Assembly: GCA_013178295.1 (NCBI GenBank)
Contig: JABLWW010000012.1
Span: 62,001 to 126,000, forward strand
Length of the DNA: 64,000 bases
DNA from: Anaerolineae bacterium
Lineage (GTDB): Bacteria > Chloroflexota > Anaerolineae > Anaerolineales > Anaerolineaceae
Reading direction: 5' to 3'
Shown one piece after another: positions 26,357-34,534 of this stretch. The notes under the pieces are model-generated. The model did no database searches, had not been told where the DNA came from, and saw nothing but the letters and a program-made list of their open reading frames with translations. How positions within the stretch are numbered: the first letter of the stretch is position 1; every line of letters starts with the position of its first letter. The position numbers and the translations under genes are program-made.

Positions 26357-27544
26357 ATGTCTGCAACCTTGCCCGAACTGATTGCGCGGCTGGCGGACGG
26401 CACGGCGCCCGCCCTGCACGAGGCGTACCGTCTGATTGAAGCAGGAGAGGAACATCTGCCGCAGCTGTGCCGCGCCGCGGTGGATGTGCGTCTGCGCCGC
26501 AAAGCGCCGGTCATCACCTATTCGCGCAAGGTGTTTATCCCGCTGGTCAACCTGTGCCGCAACCGCTGCGGCTACTGCACCTTTGCCCGCACGCCTGCCG
26601 ACCCCGACGCCCGTCTGCTTACGCCTGATGAGGTGCTGGCAATTGCCCAGGGCGGCGCGGCGCTGGGCTGTAAGGAAGCCCTGTTCAGTCTGGGCGAGCG
26701 CCCCGAACTGCGCTACGAAACGGTGCGCCGCGAGCTGCACAAGCTGGGCTACACAAGCACGCTGGCGTATCTGCGGGCGATGTGCGCCCTGGTGCTGCGC
26801 CGCACGCCCCTTCTGCCGCACGTCAACGCCGGGGCACTGCGCGAGGACGAGATCGCCGCCCTGCGCCCGGTCAGCATCTCGATGGGGATGATGCTCGAAA
26901 CTGCCAGCCCGCGGCTGACACAGCGCGGACAGGCGCATTGGAACTCCCCCGATAAGAACCCTGCCGTGCGGCTGGCAACGCTCGAAGCCGCTGGCAGGCT
27001 GGCGGTGCCGTTCACCACCGGCATCCTCATTGGCATTGGCGAGACGCGGCGCGAACGGGTGGATGCGCTCTTCGCCATCCGTGAGGTGCACGCCCGCTAC
27101 GGGCACATTCAGGAGGTGATTGTGCAGAACTTCCGCGCCAAACCCGGCACGCGCATGGCAAACTGCGCCGAACCCGCTCTGAATGAGATGCTGCACACGC
27201 TGGCGGTGGCGCGCCTGATTCTGGGCGGGGAGATGAACATCCAGGCGCCGCCCAACCTGGCGGGCGGGGATTTTGCCCGCTATCTGCAAGCCGGGATTGA
27301 CGATTGGGGGGGCGTTTCGCCGCTGACCCCCGACCATATCAACCCCGAAGCCGCCTGGCCGCAAATTGCCCGGCTGCGTGACGAGACCGTTCGCTGCGGC
27401 TACACCCTGCGCGAACGGCTGGCGCTCCATCCGCAGTATGCGCGCTGCCCGCAGCGCTGGCTGGATGCCGCCCTCCAGCCGCGCCTGGCGGAGTGTCTGG
27501 ACGCGGATGGTTTTGTCCGCGCTGAGGAGGAAGTTCTGGTATGA
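26357..27544 (+). CDS. cofG: Fo synthase subunit 1 (radical SAM)
   Basis: 395 aa. With CofH it makes the deazaflavin Fo, the chromophore of coenzyme F420, from 5-amino-6-ribitylaminouracil and tyrosine. The radical SAM cluster motif is CRNRCGYC (CxxxCxxC). Further family segments are FSLGERPE, SISMGMMLETAS, FTTGILIGIGE and QNFRAKPGT. An N-terminal extension of about 45 residues precedes the core. The start was set at ATG 26357 because a -10 box sits just upstream. The stop overlaps cofH by 4 nt. Confidence 0.93.
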   Translation: MSATLPELIARLADGTAPALHEAYRLIEAGEEHLPQLCRAAVDVRLRRKAPVITYSRKVFIPLVNLCRNRCGYCTFARTPADPDARLLTPDEVLAIAQGGAALGCKEALFSLGERPELRYETVRRELHKLGYTSTLAYLRAMCALVLRRTPLLPHVNAGALREDEIAALRPVSISMGMMLETASPRLTQRGQAHWNSPDKNPAVRLATLEAAGRLAVPFTTGILIGIGETRRERVDALFAIREVHARYGHIQEVIVQNFRAKPGTRMANCAEPALNEMLHTLAVARLILGGEMNIQAPPNLAGGDFARYLQAGIDDWGGVSPLTPDHINPEAAWPQIARLRDETVRCGYTLRERLALHPQYARCPQRWLDAALQPRLAECLDADGFVRAEEEVLV

Positions 27545-28701
27545 CTCTGGAAGATTTTTCGCGCCAATGGTTCAATCAGCTGGACGCCCCCACGGCGCGC
27601 ACGCTGGAGCGCGCCCTGGAAGGGCACGACATCACCACCGCCGAAGCCGAGGCGCTGTTGACGGTGCGCGGGCGCGAACTGCTGGCGCTGCTGCTGGTTG
27701 CCGATGAACTGCGCCGCCGCACGGTGGGCGAGGTGGTCACGTATGTGGTGGTGCAGAACATCAATTTCACCAACATCTGCACCATGCGCTGCCGCTTCTG
27801 CGCTTTTTCGCGCCTGCCCAGCGACCCGCAGGGCTACTGCATGACCCCGTCTGAGGTGGCGGAGTGTGCCGCAGGCGCCGCACAGGCGGGCGCCAGCGAA
27901 ATCTGTCTGCAGGGCGGCATCCACCCCAAACTGTATCTGTACGATTACTGCGCTCTGCTGCGCGCCATCAAACAGCGCGCCCCGCAGCTGCATTTGCACG
28001 CCTTTTCGCCGTTTGAGGTGTGGCAGGCGGCGCGGCACAGCGGGCGCAGTGTGGAGGATACGCTCAAAGCCCTGCGCGACGCCGGTCTGGATTCGATGCC
28101 CGGCACCGCGGCTGAGATTCTGGATGACGAAGTGCGCCCGCGCCTGGCGCCGAACAAGCTCTCCGCCAGCCAGTGGGTGGAGGTGATCACCGCCGCCCAC
28201 CGCTTGGGCATCCCCACCACTGCGACTATCCTCTACGGGCATATCGAGACACCGCGCCATCAAGCCGCCCATCTTGCCCTGCTGCGCCAGATACAGCAGC
28301 AGACGGGCGGTTTCACCGAGTTTATCCCGCTCAGCTTTGTGCACCAAAACACCCCGCTTTACCGCGGCGGAGAAGCGCGCCCCGGCGCCACCGGGCTGGA
28401 GGATGCGCGCATCTATGCCGTGGCGCGGCTGATGTTTCAGCATGTCATCCCGAACATCCAGGTGTCATGGGTCAAGCTGGGCGCCAAATTTGCCCAATTT
28501 TGCCTCAACGCCGGGGCAAACGATTTTGGCGGGACGCTGTTCAGCGAGAGCATCTCGCGCAGCGCCGGGGCGGTGCACGGCGAATACATGCCCGAGCAGG
28601 AGTTTCACCGTCTGATCCGTGATTTGGGGCGCATCCCTGCCCGTCGTTCGACGACGTATGACCTGCTGGAGGTGTTTGACGGGGTGAGCGCGGGTGTGTG
28701 A
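27541..28701 (+). CDS. cofH: Fo synthase subunit 2 (radical SAM)
   Basis: 386 aa. It joins the ribitylaminouracil to the 4-hydroxyphenyl part of tyrosine before CofG closes the ring. The cluster motif is CTMRCRFC; ICLQGGIHPK, GTAAEILDDEVR, TTATILYGHIE and SWVKLG are family hallmarks. Separate cofG and cofH, not a fused fbiC, occur in archaea, cyanobacteria and Chloroflexota. No cofC, cofD or cofE gene lies in the window, so whether full F420 or only Fo is made cannot be said. Confidence 0.93.
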   Translation: MTLEDFSRQWFNQLDAPTARTLERALEGHDITTAEAEALLTVRGRELLALLLVADELRRRTVGEVVTYVVVQNINFTNICTMRCRFCAFSRLPSDPQGYCMTPSEVAECAAGAAQAGASEICLQGGIHPKLYLYDYCALLRAIKQRAPQLHLHAFSPFEVWQAARHSGRSVEDTLKALRDAGLDSMPGTAAEILDDEVRPRLAPNKLSASQWVEVITAAHRLGIPTTATILYGHIETPRHQAAHLALLRQIQQQTGGFTEFIPLSFVHQNTPLYRGGEARPGATGLEDARIYAVARLMFQHVIPNIQVSWVKLGAKFAQFCLNAGANDFGGTLFSESISRSAGAVHGEYMPEQEFHRLIRDLGRIPARRSTTYDLLEVFDGVSAGV

Positions 28702-28725
28702 TTTTCATTGCGATAAGGAGCTGCA

Positions 28726-29484
28726 TTGACAGGGACATTGATCAACGCTGCGGCAATTATTGTCGGTGGGGGGATGGGTCTGCTGCTGGCAGGACGTCTT
28801 TCGGAGCGTCTGCGGCAGACGGTGGTGGCTGTGCTGGGGCTGTTCACGCTGATGCTGGGCGTGCAGGCGTTTTTGCAGACGCGCAACGTGCTGGTGGTGC
28901 TGGGCAGTCTGGTGATCGGGGCGCTGCTGGGTGAGTGGTGGGGGGTGGAAGAGGGGATGGTGCGGCTGGGGAAGTGGCTGGAACGCCGTTTTGCCCAGCG
29001 ATCGGACAGCGCGCCGCGGGAGACAGGCGAGGGGGCTGCCGCGCCGCGGGAGGGGCTTTTTTTGCGCGGTTTTTTGACCGCCACCCTGCTGTTTTGTGTC
29101 GGCCCGGTGGCAATTTTGGGCCCGATCGAGAACGGGGTGAGCGGTTCGTTTCCGCTGCTGGCGGTCAAGTCAATTTTGGATGGGTTTTCCGCCATGGCGT
29201 TTGCCACCAGTTTGGGGGTGGGGGTGCTGTTCTCTGCCCTGCCGCTGCTGGTGTATCAGGGCGGCATCAGTCTGGCGGCGGTGCAGGTGCGCCCGCTGAT
29301 CTCTGACCTGATGATGGGTGAGATGACCGCCACCGGGGGCGTGCTGCTGGCGGCGATCGCGGTGAGCGGGGTGCTGGAGATCAAAAAGATCCGCACGGGG
29401 AGTCTTCTTCCGGCGCTGCTGATTGCGCCGCTGCTGGTGTTTGTGCTCGACCGGCTGGGGATTGCGTGGGCGAGTCTGCCGTGA
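28726..29484 (+). CDS. DUF554 membrane protein
   Basis: 252 aa, several hydrophobic helices, matching the DUF554 (YdfK/YqgA) family of possible transport proteins: GTLINAAAIIVGGGMGLL, GVQAF, and IENGVSGSFPLLAVKSILDG. The start is TTG 28726 with AAGGAG 5 nt upstream. A 35-residue hydrophilic insert (about 85-108) separates the two halves. Function unknown. Confidence 0.8.
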   Translation: MTGTLINAAAIIVGGGMGLLLAGRLSERLRQTVVAVLGLFTLMLGVQAFLQTRNVLVVLGSLVIGALLGEWWGVEEGMVRLGKWLERRFAQRSDSAPRETGEGAAAPREGLFLRGFLTATLLFCVGPVAILGPIENGVSGSFPLLAVKSILDGFSAMAFATSLGVGVLFSALPLLVYQGGISLAAVQVRPLISDLMMGEMTATGGVLLAAIAVSGVLEIKKIRTGSLLPALLIAPLLVFVLDRLGIAWASLP

Positions 29485-29578
29485 TGATTTGCGCGTAGCC
29501 AGAATATATCTTCTGGATAGATACTGGCTGTAACCATCCTGCGGCACCCAAGCGCTTGCCCTGCTTGCGCAGTGCCGC

Positions 29579-29584
29579 TATAAT
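29579..29584 (+). promoter_or_regulatory. -10 box of leaderless glycerate kinase gene
   Basis: TATAAT, 7 nt before the GTG start at 29592. No ribosome-binding site lies between them. Confidence 0.6.
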
Positions 29585-29591
29585 TTGTGTT

Positions 29592-30950
29592 GTGCCCTAC
29601 CGCAGCCCGCAGATTGCCAACCGCCAGCAGCTGACCGACCACGGTCAGCAGGCGCTGCGCGGCGATGCCCTAGATGTCATCGAAGCCGGGCTGCGCGCCG
29701 CCGACCCATACCGCGCGGCAAAGGCGCTGCTGCGGCTGGAGGGCGATATGCTGACTGTGGGGGATCGGCACTATGACCTGCGCCGCTGGAACGCCGTCTA
29801 TGTTATCGGCGCCGGAAAAGCCAGCCAGCCAATTGCCCTGGCGCTGGAGGAGACGCTCGGCGAACGCATCAGCGCTGGGGTGCTGGCGGTCAAGCGCGGC
29901 GAGGAGCATCTGCTGCGGCACATCCGCCTGATTGACGCCGCCCACCCCGTGCCGGATGCGGAGAGCTGTCGCGCCGCCGGGGAGATGCTGCGCATTGCCC
30001 ATCAGGCGCAGGCGGGGGATATCGTCTTTGCCGTCATCACCGGCGGAAGCTCAGCCCTGGCGGTGTATCCCGCTGAGGGCGTCAGCCTGGAGGACAAACA
30101 GGCGCTCAACCGTGTTCTGCTGGAATGCGGCGCCTCGATCCGCGAGATCAACGCCGTGCGCAAACACGTCTCGCGCATCAAGGGTGGCAGGCTGGCGCAG
30201 GCTGTCTTCCCTGCCGAGCTGATCAACCTGACCGTCTCGGATGTGGTTGGCGACCCGCTGGATTACATCACCGATTTGACCGTGCCGGACACCTCCACCT
30301 GGGAGGATGCCCTGCGCACCATGCACACCTATCATCTGTGGGATCGGGTGCCCGCCTCCATCTGCCGTGTGATCGAGGAGCGGCAGGGCGGCGAGACGCC
30401 CAAAGCCTTTGACCACCCCTATCACACCTTTCTGCTGGTGGATGGCGACGCGCTGTGCCGCGCCGCCGCCGAACGCTGCCAGCAGCTGGGGTATGCGGTT
30501 GACATCCTGACGCGCGCAATGGAGGGGGAATGCAGTGCACAAGCCGCCGCCTTTGCCGATCATGCCAAACAGCGCTACGCCCATGCCCCTGCGGGCAGCC
30601 GTATTGCCCTTATCGCTGGCGGGGAGACGACCGTCACCCTCGATCAAGCTTCTGGCAGGGGCGGGCCAAACCAGGAGTTTGCCCTGTGCGCCGCCCAGTA
30701 TGTGGAGGAGGGCGAGGCGCTGGTCATCGCCGCGGTTGATGCCGACGGCAGCGACGGACCGACCGACGCCGCTGGCGGGCTGGTGGACGGCAGCACGCAG
30801 CGGCGGGCGCGGGAAAAGGGCTGTGACCTGCATCAGGCGCTGCGGACGCACGATTCCTACACCCTGCTGGAAGCCACCGGCGACCTGATCTTCAGCGGAC
30901 CGACCGGCACCAACGTCAACGACCTGATGCTGGCGCTGATGGCGCGCTGA
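29592..30950 (+). CDS. Glycerate 2-kinase, type II (MOFRL family)
   Basis: 452 aa. The N-terminal DUF4147 domain (VYVIGAGKASQPIA, VITGGSSALAVYPAEG, REINAVRKHVSRIKGGRLA, NLTVSDVVGDPLDYI) and the C-terminal MOFRL domain (IAGGETTVTL, GRGGPNQEFAL, DGSDGPTDAAGG, GPTGTNVNDL) are both complete. It phosphorylates D-glycerate, linking serine or glycolate catabolism to glycolysis. A GTG start at 29592 is favoured because a TATAAT box is 7 nt upstream. Confidence 0.9.
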   Translation: MPYRSPQIANRQQLTDHGQQALRGDALDVIEAGLRAADPYRAAKALLRLEGDMLTVGDRHYDLRRWNAVYVIGAGKASQPIALALEETLGERISAGVLAVKRGEEHLLRHIRLIDAAHPVPDAESCRAAGEMLRIAHQAQAGDIVFAVITGGSSALAVYPAEGVSLEDKQALNRVLLECGASIREINAVRKHVSRIKGGRLAQAVFPAELINLTVSDVVGDPLDYITDLTVPDTSTWEDALRTMHTYHLWDRVPASICRVIEERQGGETPKAFDHPYHTFLLVDGDALCRAAAERCQQLGYAVDILTRAMEGECSAQAAAFADHAKQRYAHAPAGSRIALIAGGETTVTLDQASGRGGPNQEFALCAAQYVEEGEALVIAAVDADGSDGPTDAAGGLVDGSTQRRAREKGCDLHQALRTHDSYTLLEATGDLIFSGPTGTNVNDLMLALMAR

Positions 30951-30983
30951 AAGCCGGGCGGACGTGATACAATCAAACATAGG

Positions 30984-32345
30984 ATGGATCTCTTTTCGCA
31001 CGCCATGAGCGAACAAATGAAAGAAGAAGCGCCGCTGGCAGCGCGCATGCGCCCGCGCACGCTGGATGAGATCGTCGGGCAGGATCACATCATCGGCGAG
31101 GGCAAACTGCTGCGCCGCGCCATTCAGGCTGACCGGCTGTTTTCCTCGCTCATCCTCTTTGGACCGCCGGGGACGGGCAAAACCACGCTGGCGAAGGTCA
31201 TTGCCGCCCACACCCAGGCGCACTTTGAAGCCATCTCGGCGGTGCTTTCGGGGGTGGGGGAACTGCGTGAGGTGATCGCCCAAGCCGTCGAACGGCGCAA
31301 ACTGTACCGCAAGCGCACCATTTTATTTATTGACGAGGTGCACCGCTGGAACAAGGCACAGCAGGATGCCCTGCTGCCGCACGTCGAGAACGGGCTGATC
31401 ACCCTGATCGGCGCTACCACCGAGAACCCCTATTTTGAGGTGATTCGGGCGCTGGTTTCGCGCTCGCGCATCTTTGCCCTTCAGCCGCTCACCGAAGAAC
31501 ATCTGGAGATCATCCTACAGCGCGCCCTGCAGGACACCGAACGCGGCTACGGCGGGCGCGATATTCGCATCGATGAAGACGCCCGCCGCCATCTGCTGGC
31601 GACGGCTTCCGGGGATGCGCGCAACCTGCTCAACGCCCTGGAATTGGCGGTGGAAAGCACTCCTCCCGATGATCAGGGCGCAATCCACATCACCCTGGCG
31701 GTGGCGGAGGAATCAATCCAAAAGCGCGTGGTGCTCTATGACAAAGATGGCGACAACCATTACGACACCATCTCCGCGTTTATCAAGTCGGTGCGCGGAT
31801 CCGACCCCGACGCGGCGCTCTACTGGCTGGCAAAGATGCTGGCGGCTGGCGAAGACCCGCGTTTTATCCTGCGGCGGCTGATCATCCTCGCCGGGGAGGA
31901 TATTGGGCTGGCAGACCCGCAGGCGCTGGTGGTGGCAGCGGCCGCGGCGCAGGCGTTTGAGTTTATCGGGCTTCCGGAGGGCGTCTTTCCCATCACCGAA
32001 GCCACCCTCTACCTTGCCACCGCTCCCAAATCGAACACCACACTGTCTTACTTTGACGCGCTCAAGTCCATCGAAGAGGAGGGCGCCGCCGCGGTGCCGC
32101 TGCACCTGATGGATGCCAGCCGCGACGCCCAGGGACTGGGGCACGGCAAGGGGTATCTCTATCCGCACAACTTCCCCGGGCATCACGTCGCCCAGCAGTA
32201 TCTCCCCGAGCGGCTGCGCGGCAGGGTCTTCTACCGTCCCTCGCAGGAGGGGTATGAGCGTTTCATCGCCGAGCGGCTCAAAGCCTGGCGCGAGGCATCC
32301 GCTGCCGCGCCCGAACCCCCGCCAACGGAGGGCGCAGGGGCATGA
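30984..32345 (+). CDS. rarA: Replication-associated recombination protein A (AAA+ ATPase)
   Basis: 453 aa. Walker A is GPPGTGKTT, Walker B is LFIDEVHRWNK, and sensor 1 is GATTENP; the C-terminal tetramerisation domain includes GSDPDAALYWLAKMLAAGEDP and AGEDIGLADP. It acts at stalled replication forks. A TACAAT box (30968-30973) is 10 nt before ATG 30984. The final ATGA overlaps the histidine phosphatase gene. Confidence 0.93.
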   Translation: MDLFSHAMSEQMKEEAPLAARMRPRTLDEIVGQDHIIGEGKLLRRAIQADRLFSSLILFGPPGTGKTTLAKVIAAHTQAHFEAISAVLSGVGELREVIAQAVERRKLYRKRTILFIDEVHRWNKAQQDALLPHVENGLITLIGATTENPYFEVIRALVSRSRIFALQPLTEEHLEIILQRALQDTERGYGGRDIRIDEDARRHLLATASGDARNLLNALELAVESTPPDDQGAIHITLAVAEESIQKRVVLYDKDGDNHYDTISAFIKSVRGSDPDAALYWLAKMLAAGEDPRFILRRLIILAGEDIGLADPQALVVAAAAAQAFEFIGLPEGVFPITEATLYLATAPKSNTTLSYFDALKSIEEEGAAAVPLHLMDASRDAQGLGHGKGYLYPHNFPGHHVAQQYLPERLRGRVFYRPSQEGYERFIAERLKAWREASAAAPEPPPTEGAGA

Positions 32346-32962
32346 TTACTGTTCTGCTCATCCGTCACGGCGAAAACGACTTTATCGGCAAACGGCTGGC
32401 GGGGCGGCTGGCGGGGGTGCATCTCAACGACAAAGGACGAGAGCAGGCGGCTGTTCTGGCGCAGCATTTGCACGCTGATGGCATCCAGGCGATTTACAGC
32501 AGCCCGCTGGAGCGGGCGATGGAGACGGCGCAGCCGCTGGCGCAGCGCCTGTCTCTGCCGGTCATCCCGCACGCGGCGCTGATGGAGGTGGACTTTGGCG
32601 AGTGGCAGGGGGTGGAGATCGAGACGCTGCATCAGCACGACCTGTGGAAGGTGGTGCAGGAGACGCCTTCGCGGATGCGCTTTCCGGGCGGCGAGAGCTT
32701 TGCCGAAGCCCAGCAGCGCGTGGTGAGCGGTCTGCAGGAGATTTGCACCCGCCACGCCGACGGGGCGCGCATTGCCTGTTTTTCGCACTGCGACGCCATC
32801 CGTCTGGCGCTGGCGCACTTTTTGGGGATGCCGCTGGACGGGTTTCAGCGGCTGATCATCTCCACCGCCTCGGTGAGCGTGCTGCACTTTGAGGAGAAGC
32901 GCGTGCGGCTGGCGCGCTCCAACGCCACGTTTGAATTTTCTCCGCAGCCTGCCGACGGCTGA
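32342..32962 (+). CDS. Histidine phosphatase-superfamily protein
   Basis: 206 aa. The RHG catalytic motif is LIRHGEN near the N terminus; the second catalytic His lies in FSHCDAIR, and SSPLERAMETA is the usual middle motif. It is a phosphoglycerate mutase-like phosphatase; candidates include cobalamin or sugar-phosphate phosphatases. It is coupled to rarA by a 4-nt overlap. Confidence 0.87.
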   Translation: MITVLLIRHGENDFIGKRLAGRLAGVHLNDKGREQAAVLAQHLHADGIQAIYSSPLERAMETAQPLAQRLSLPVIPHAALMEVDFGEWQGVEIETLHQHDLWKVVQETPSRMRFPGGESFAEAQQRVVSGLQEICTRHADGARIACFSHCDAIRLALAHFLGMPLDGFQRLIISTASVSVLHFEEKRVRLARSNATFEFSPQPADG

Positions 32963-33007
32963 TCGCCGCGGCGGAGTGCGGCGGAGTGTGGTACAATCCC
33001 TGCCGTC

Positions 33008-33901
33008 ATGGGCGAAATCATCGCACTCATCACTGCCTGCTGCTGGGCAGGGTCTTCGATATTTTTCACCTCTGCCAGCAAAAAGATAGCCCCTCTGCTG
33101 GTCAACCGTCTGCGGCTGGTGCTGGCGGCGGCATTGCTGATGCTGGCGCACCTGGCTGTCTTTGGCACACCCATTCCGCTTGCGGTGGAGCGCGAGCGCT
33201 GGCTGTGGCTGGGTCTTTCGGGGATTATTGGTCTGGCGCTGGGAGATACGTTTCTTTTTCAGTGTTATGCACTGCTTGGCAACCGGCTGGGAACGCTGAT
33301 TATGGCGGCGGTGCCGGTCATCAGCAGTGTGGAAGCCTGGCTGCTGCTGGGCGAGAAGCTGGGCGCTGCCGAAATGGCGGGGATTGCGCTGTGTGTGGGC
33401 GGCATCGTCATCGTTGTTTTGGAGCGCGGCAACGGCAGCGGGACGGCGCGCACGCGCGCCCAGTATGTTGGCGGCATCCTGGCGGGTGTGCTCAGCGCGC
33501 TGTGTCAGGCAACTGGGCTGGCGCTGGCAAAGCGCGGGCTGGGGGGCGGTTTTTCGGCGCTTTCGGGGGTTACCATGCGCATGCTGACCGCCATGCTGGC
33601 GCTGTGGATTGCGGCGCTGCTGACGGGGGCGGCGCGCAGCACGCTGCGCACGGGGTTTGCCAACCCGGCCGCGCTGCGGGTGATTGCCGCCGGGACGCTG
33701 GTCGGCCCGGTGGTGGGGGTGTGGCTCTCGCTGCTTGCCATTCAGCTATCCAATGTGGGGGTTGCCTCAACGCTGATGGCGCTCACCCCTGTTCTTCTGC
33801 TTCCGGTGGCGCGCTGGGGGTATCATGAACGCGTCAGCCTGCGTGCGGTTGCCGGGACGGTGGTTGCCCTGCTTGGTGTGGCGTTGATTTTTATCCTTTG
33901 A
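33008..33901 (+). CDS. EamA/DMT-family transporter
   Basis: 297 aa with about ten hydrophobic helices in two EamA repeats (about 3-135 and 155-295). Probable metabolite exporter or importer; substrate unknown. A TACAAT box (32992-32997) is 10 nt before ATG 33008 with no ribosome site between, so translation is nearly leaderless. Confidence 0.85.
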   Translation: MGEIIALITACCWAGSSIFFTSASKKIAPLLVNRLRLVLAAALLMLAHLAVFGTPIPLAVERERWLWLGLSGIIGLALGDTFLFQCYALLGNRLGTLIMAAVPVISSVEAWLLLGEKLGAAEMAGIALCVGGIVIVVLERGNGSGTARTRAQYVGGILAGVLSALCQATGLALAKRGLGGGFSALSGVTMRMLTAMLALWIAALLTGAARSTLRTGFANPAALRVIAAGTLVGPVVGVWLSLLAIQLSNVGVASTLMALTPVLLLPVARWGYHERVSLRAVAGTVVALLGVALIFIL

Positions 33902-33907
33902 TATAAT
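33902..33907 (+). promoter_or_regulatory. -10 box for the apt-like gene
   Basis: TATAAT one base past the EamA stop codon. It leaves a leader of about 40 nt with a good AGGAGG ribosome site. Confidence 0.5.
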
Positions 33908-33951
33908 ACATTCAGACTTCATCATTTCCCTTGTGCGAGGAGGAACAGAAA

Positions 33952-34503
33952 ATGACCAAACGTGCCACGTACGCGGTGGAAATTGCCGGTTTGCGGCGCG
34001 AACTGCCGCTGTTTGAGATCAAGCCCGGTCTGCGCATTGCCATTCTCAACATTCTGGGCGATACCGAACTGGTGCAAGCCTGCGCCAAAGCGCTGGCGGA
34101 AAAGTTCAAGAACGTGGACTATGACCTGCTGGTAACCGCCGAAGCCAAAAGCATCCCGCTGGCGCATGCCCTCTCGGTGGAAACCGGCAAGCCGTATGTG
34201 ATTCTGCGCAAAGCCTATAAGCCCTATATGGGCGATGCGATTCAAGCCGAAACGCTTTCGATCACCACCGGTCAGCCGCAGACGCTGTACCTGGATGAGA
34301 AAGACCGCAAGCTGATCAAGGGCAAAAAGGTGATGGTGGTGGATGATGTCATCAGCACCGGCTCGACCCTGCAGGGGATGCGCATGTGCATCCAGAAAGC
34401 CGGGGCGGAGGTGGTGGCTGAGGCGGCAATTTTCACCGAAGGCGAGCGCGCCCAGTGGCAGAACATCATCTCGCTTGGGCATTTGCCCGTCTTCACCGGG
34501 TAA
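33952..34503 (+). CDS. Adenine phosphoribosyltransferase-like protein
   Basis: 183 aa. The PRPP-binding motif is MVVDDVISTGSTL, and the N-terminal part (PLFEIKPGLRIAILNILGDTEL, VTAEAKSIPLAHAL) follows the Apt family. It should form a nucleotide from a purine base and PRPP. Start at ATG 33952 with an AGGAGG site. The next gene begins 31 nt later. Confidence 0.83.
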   Translation: MTKRATYAVEIAGLRRELPLFEIKPGLRIAILNILGDTELVQACAKALAEKFKNVDYDLLVTAEAKSIPLAHALSVETGKPYVILRKAYKPYMGDAIQAETLSITTGQPQTLYLDEKDRKLIKGKKVMVVDDVISTGSTLQGMRMCIQKAGAEVVAEAAIFTEGERAQWQNIISLGHLPVFTG

Positions 34504-34534
34504 TTCCGCCTGCAGATGCTGGATGGAAGATGCG

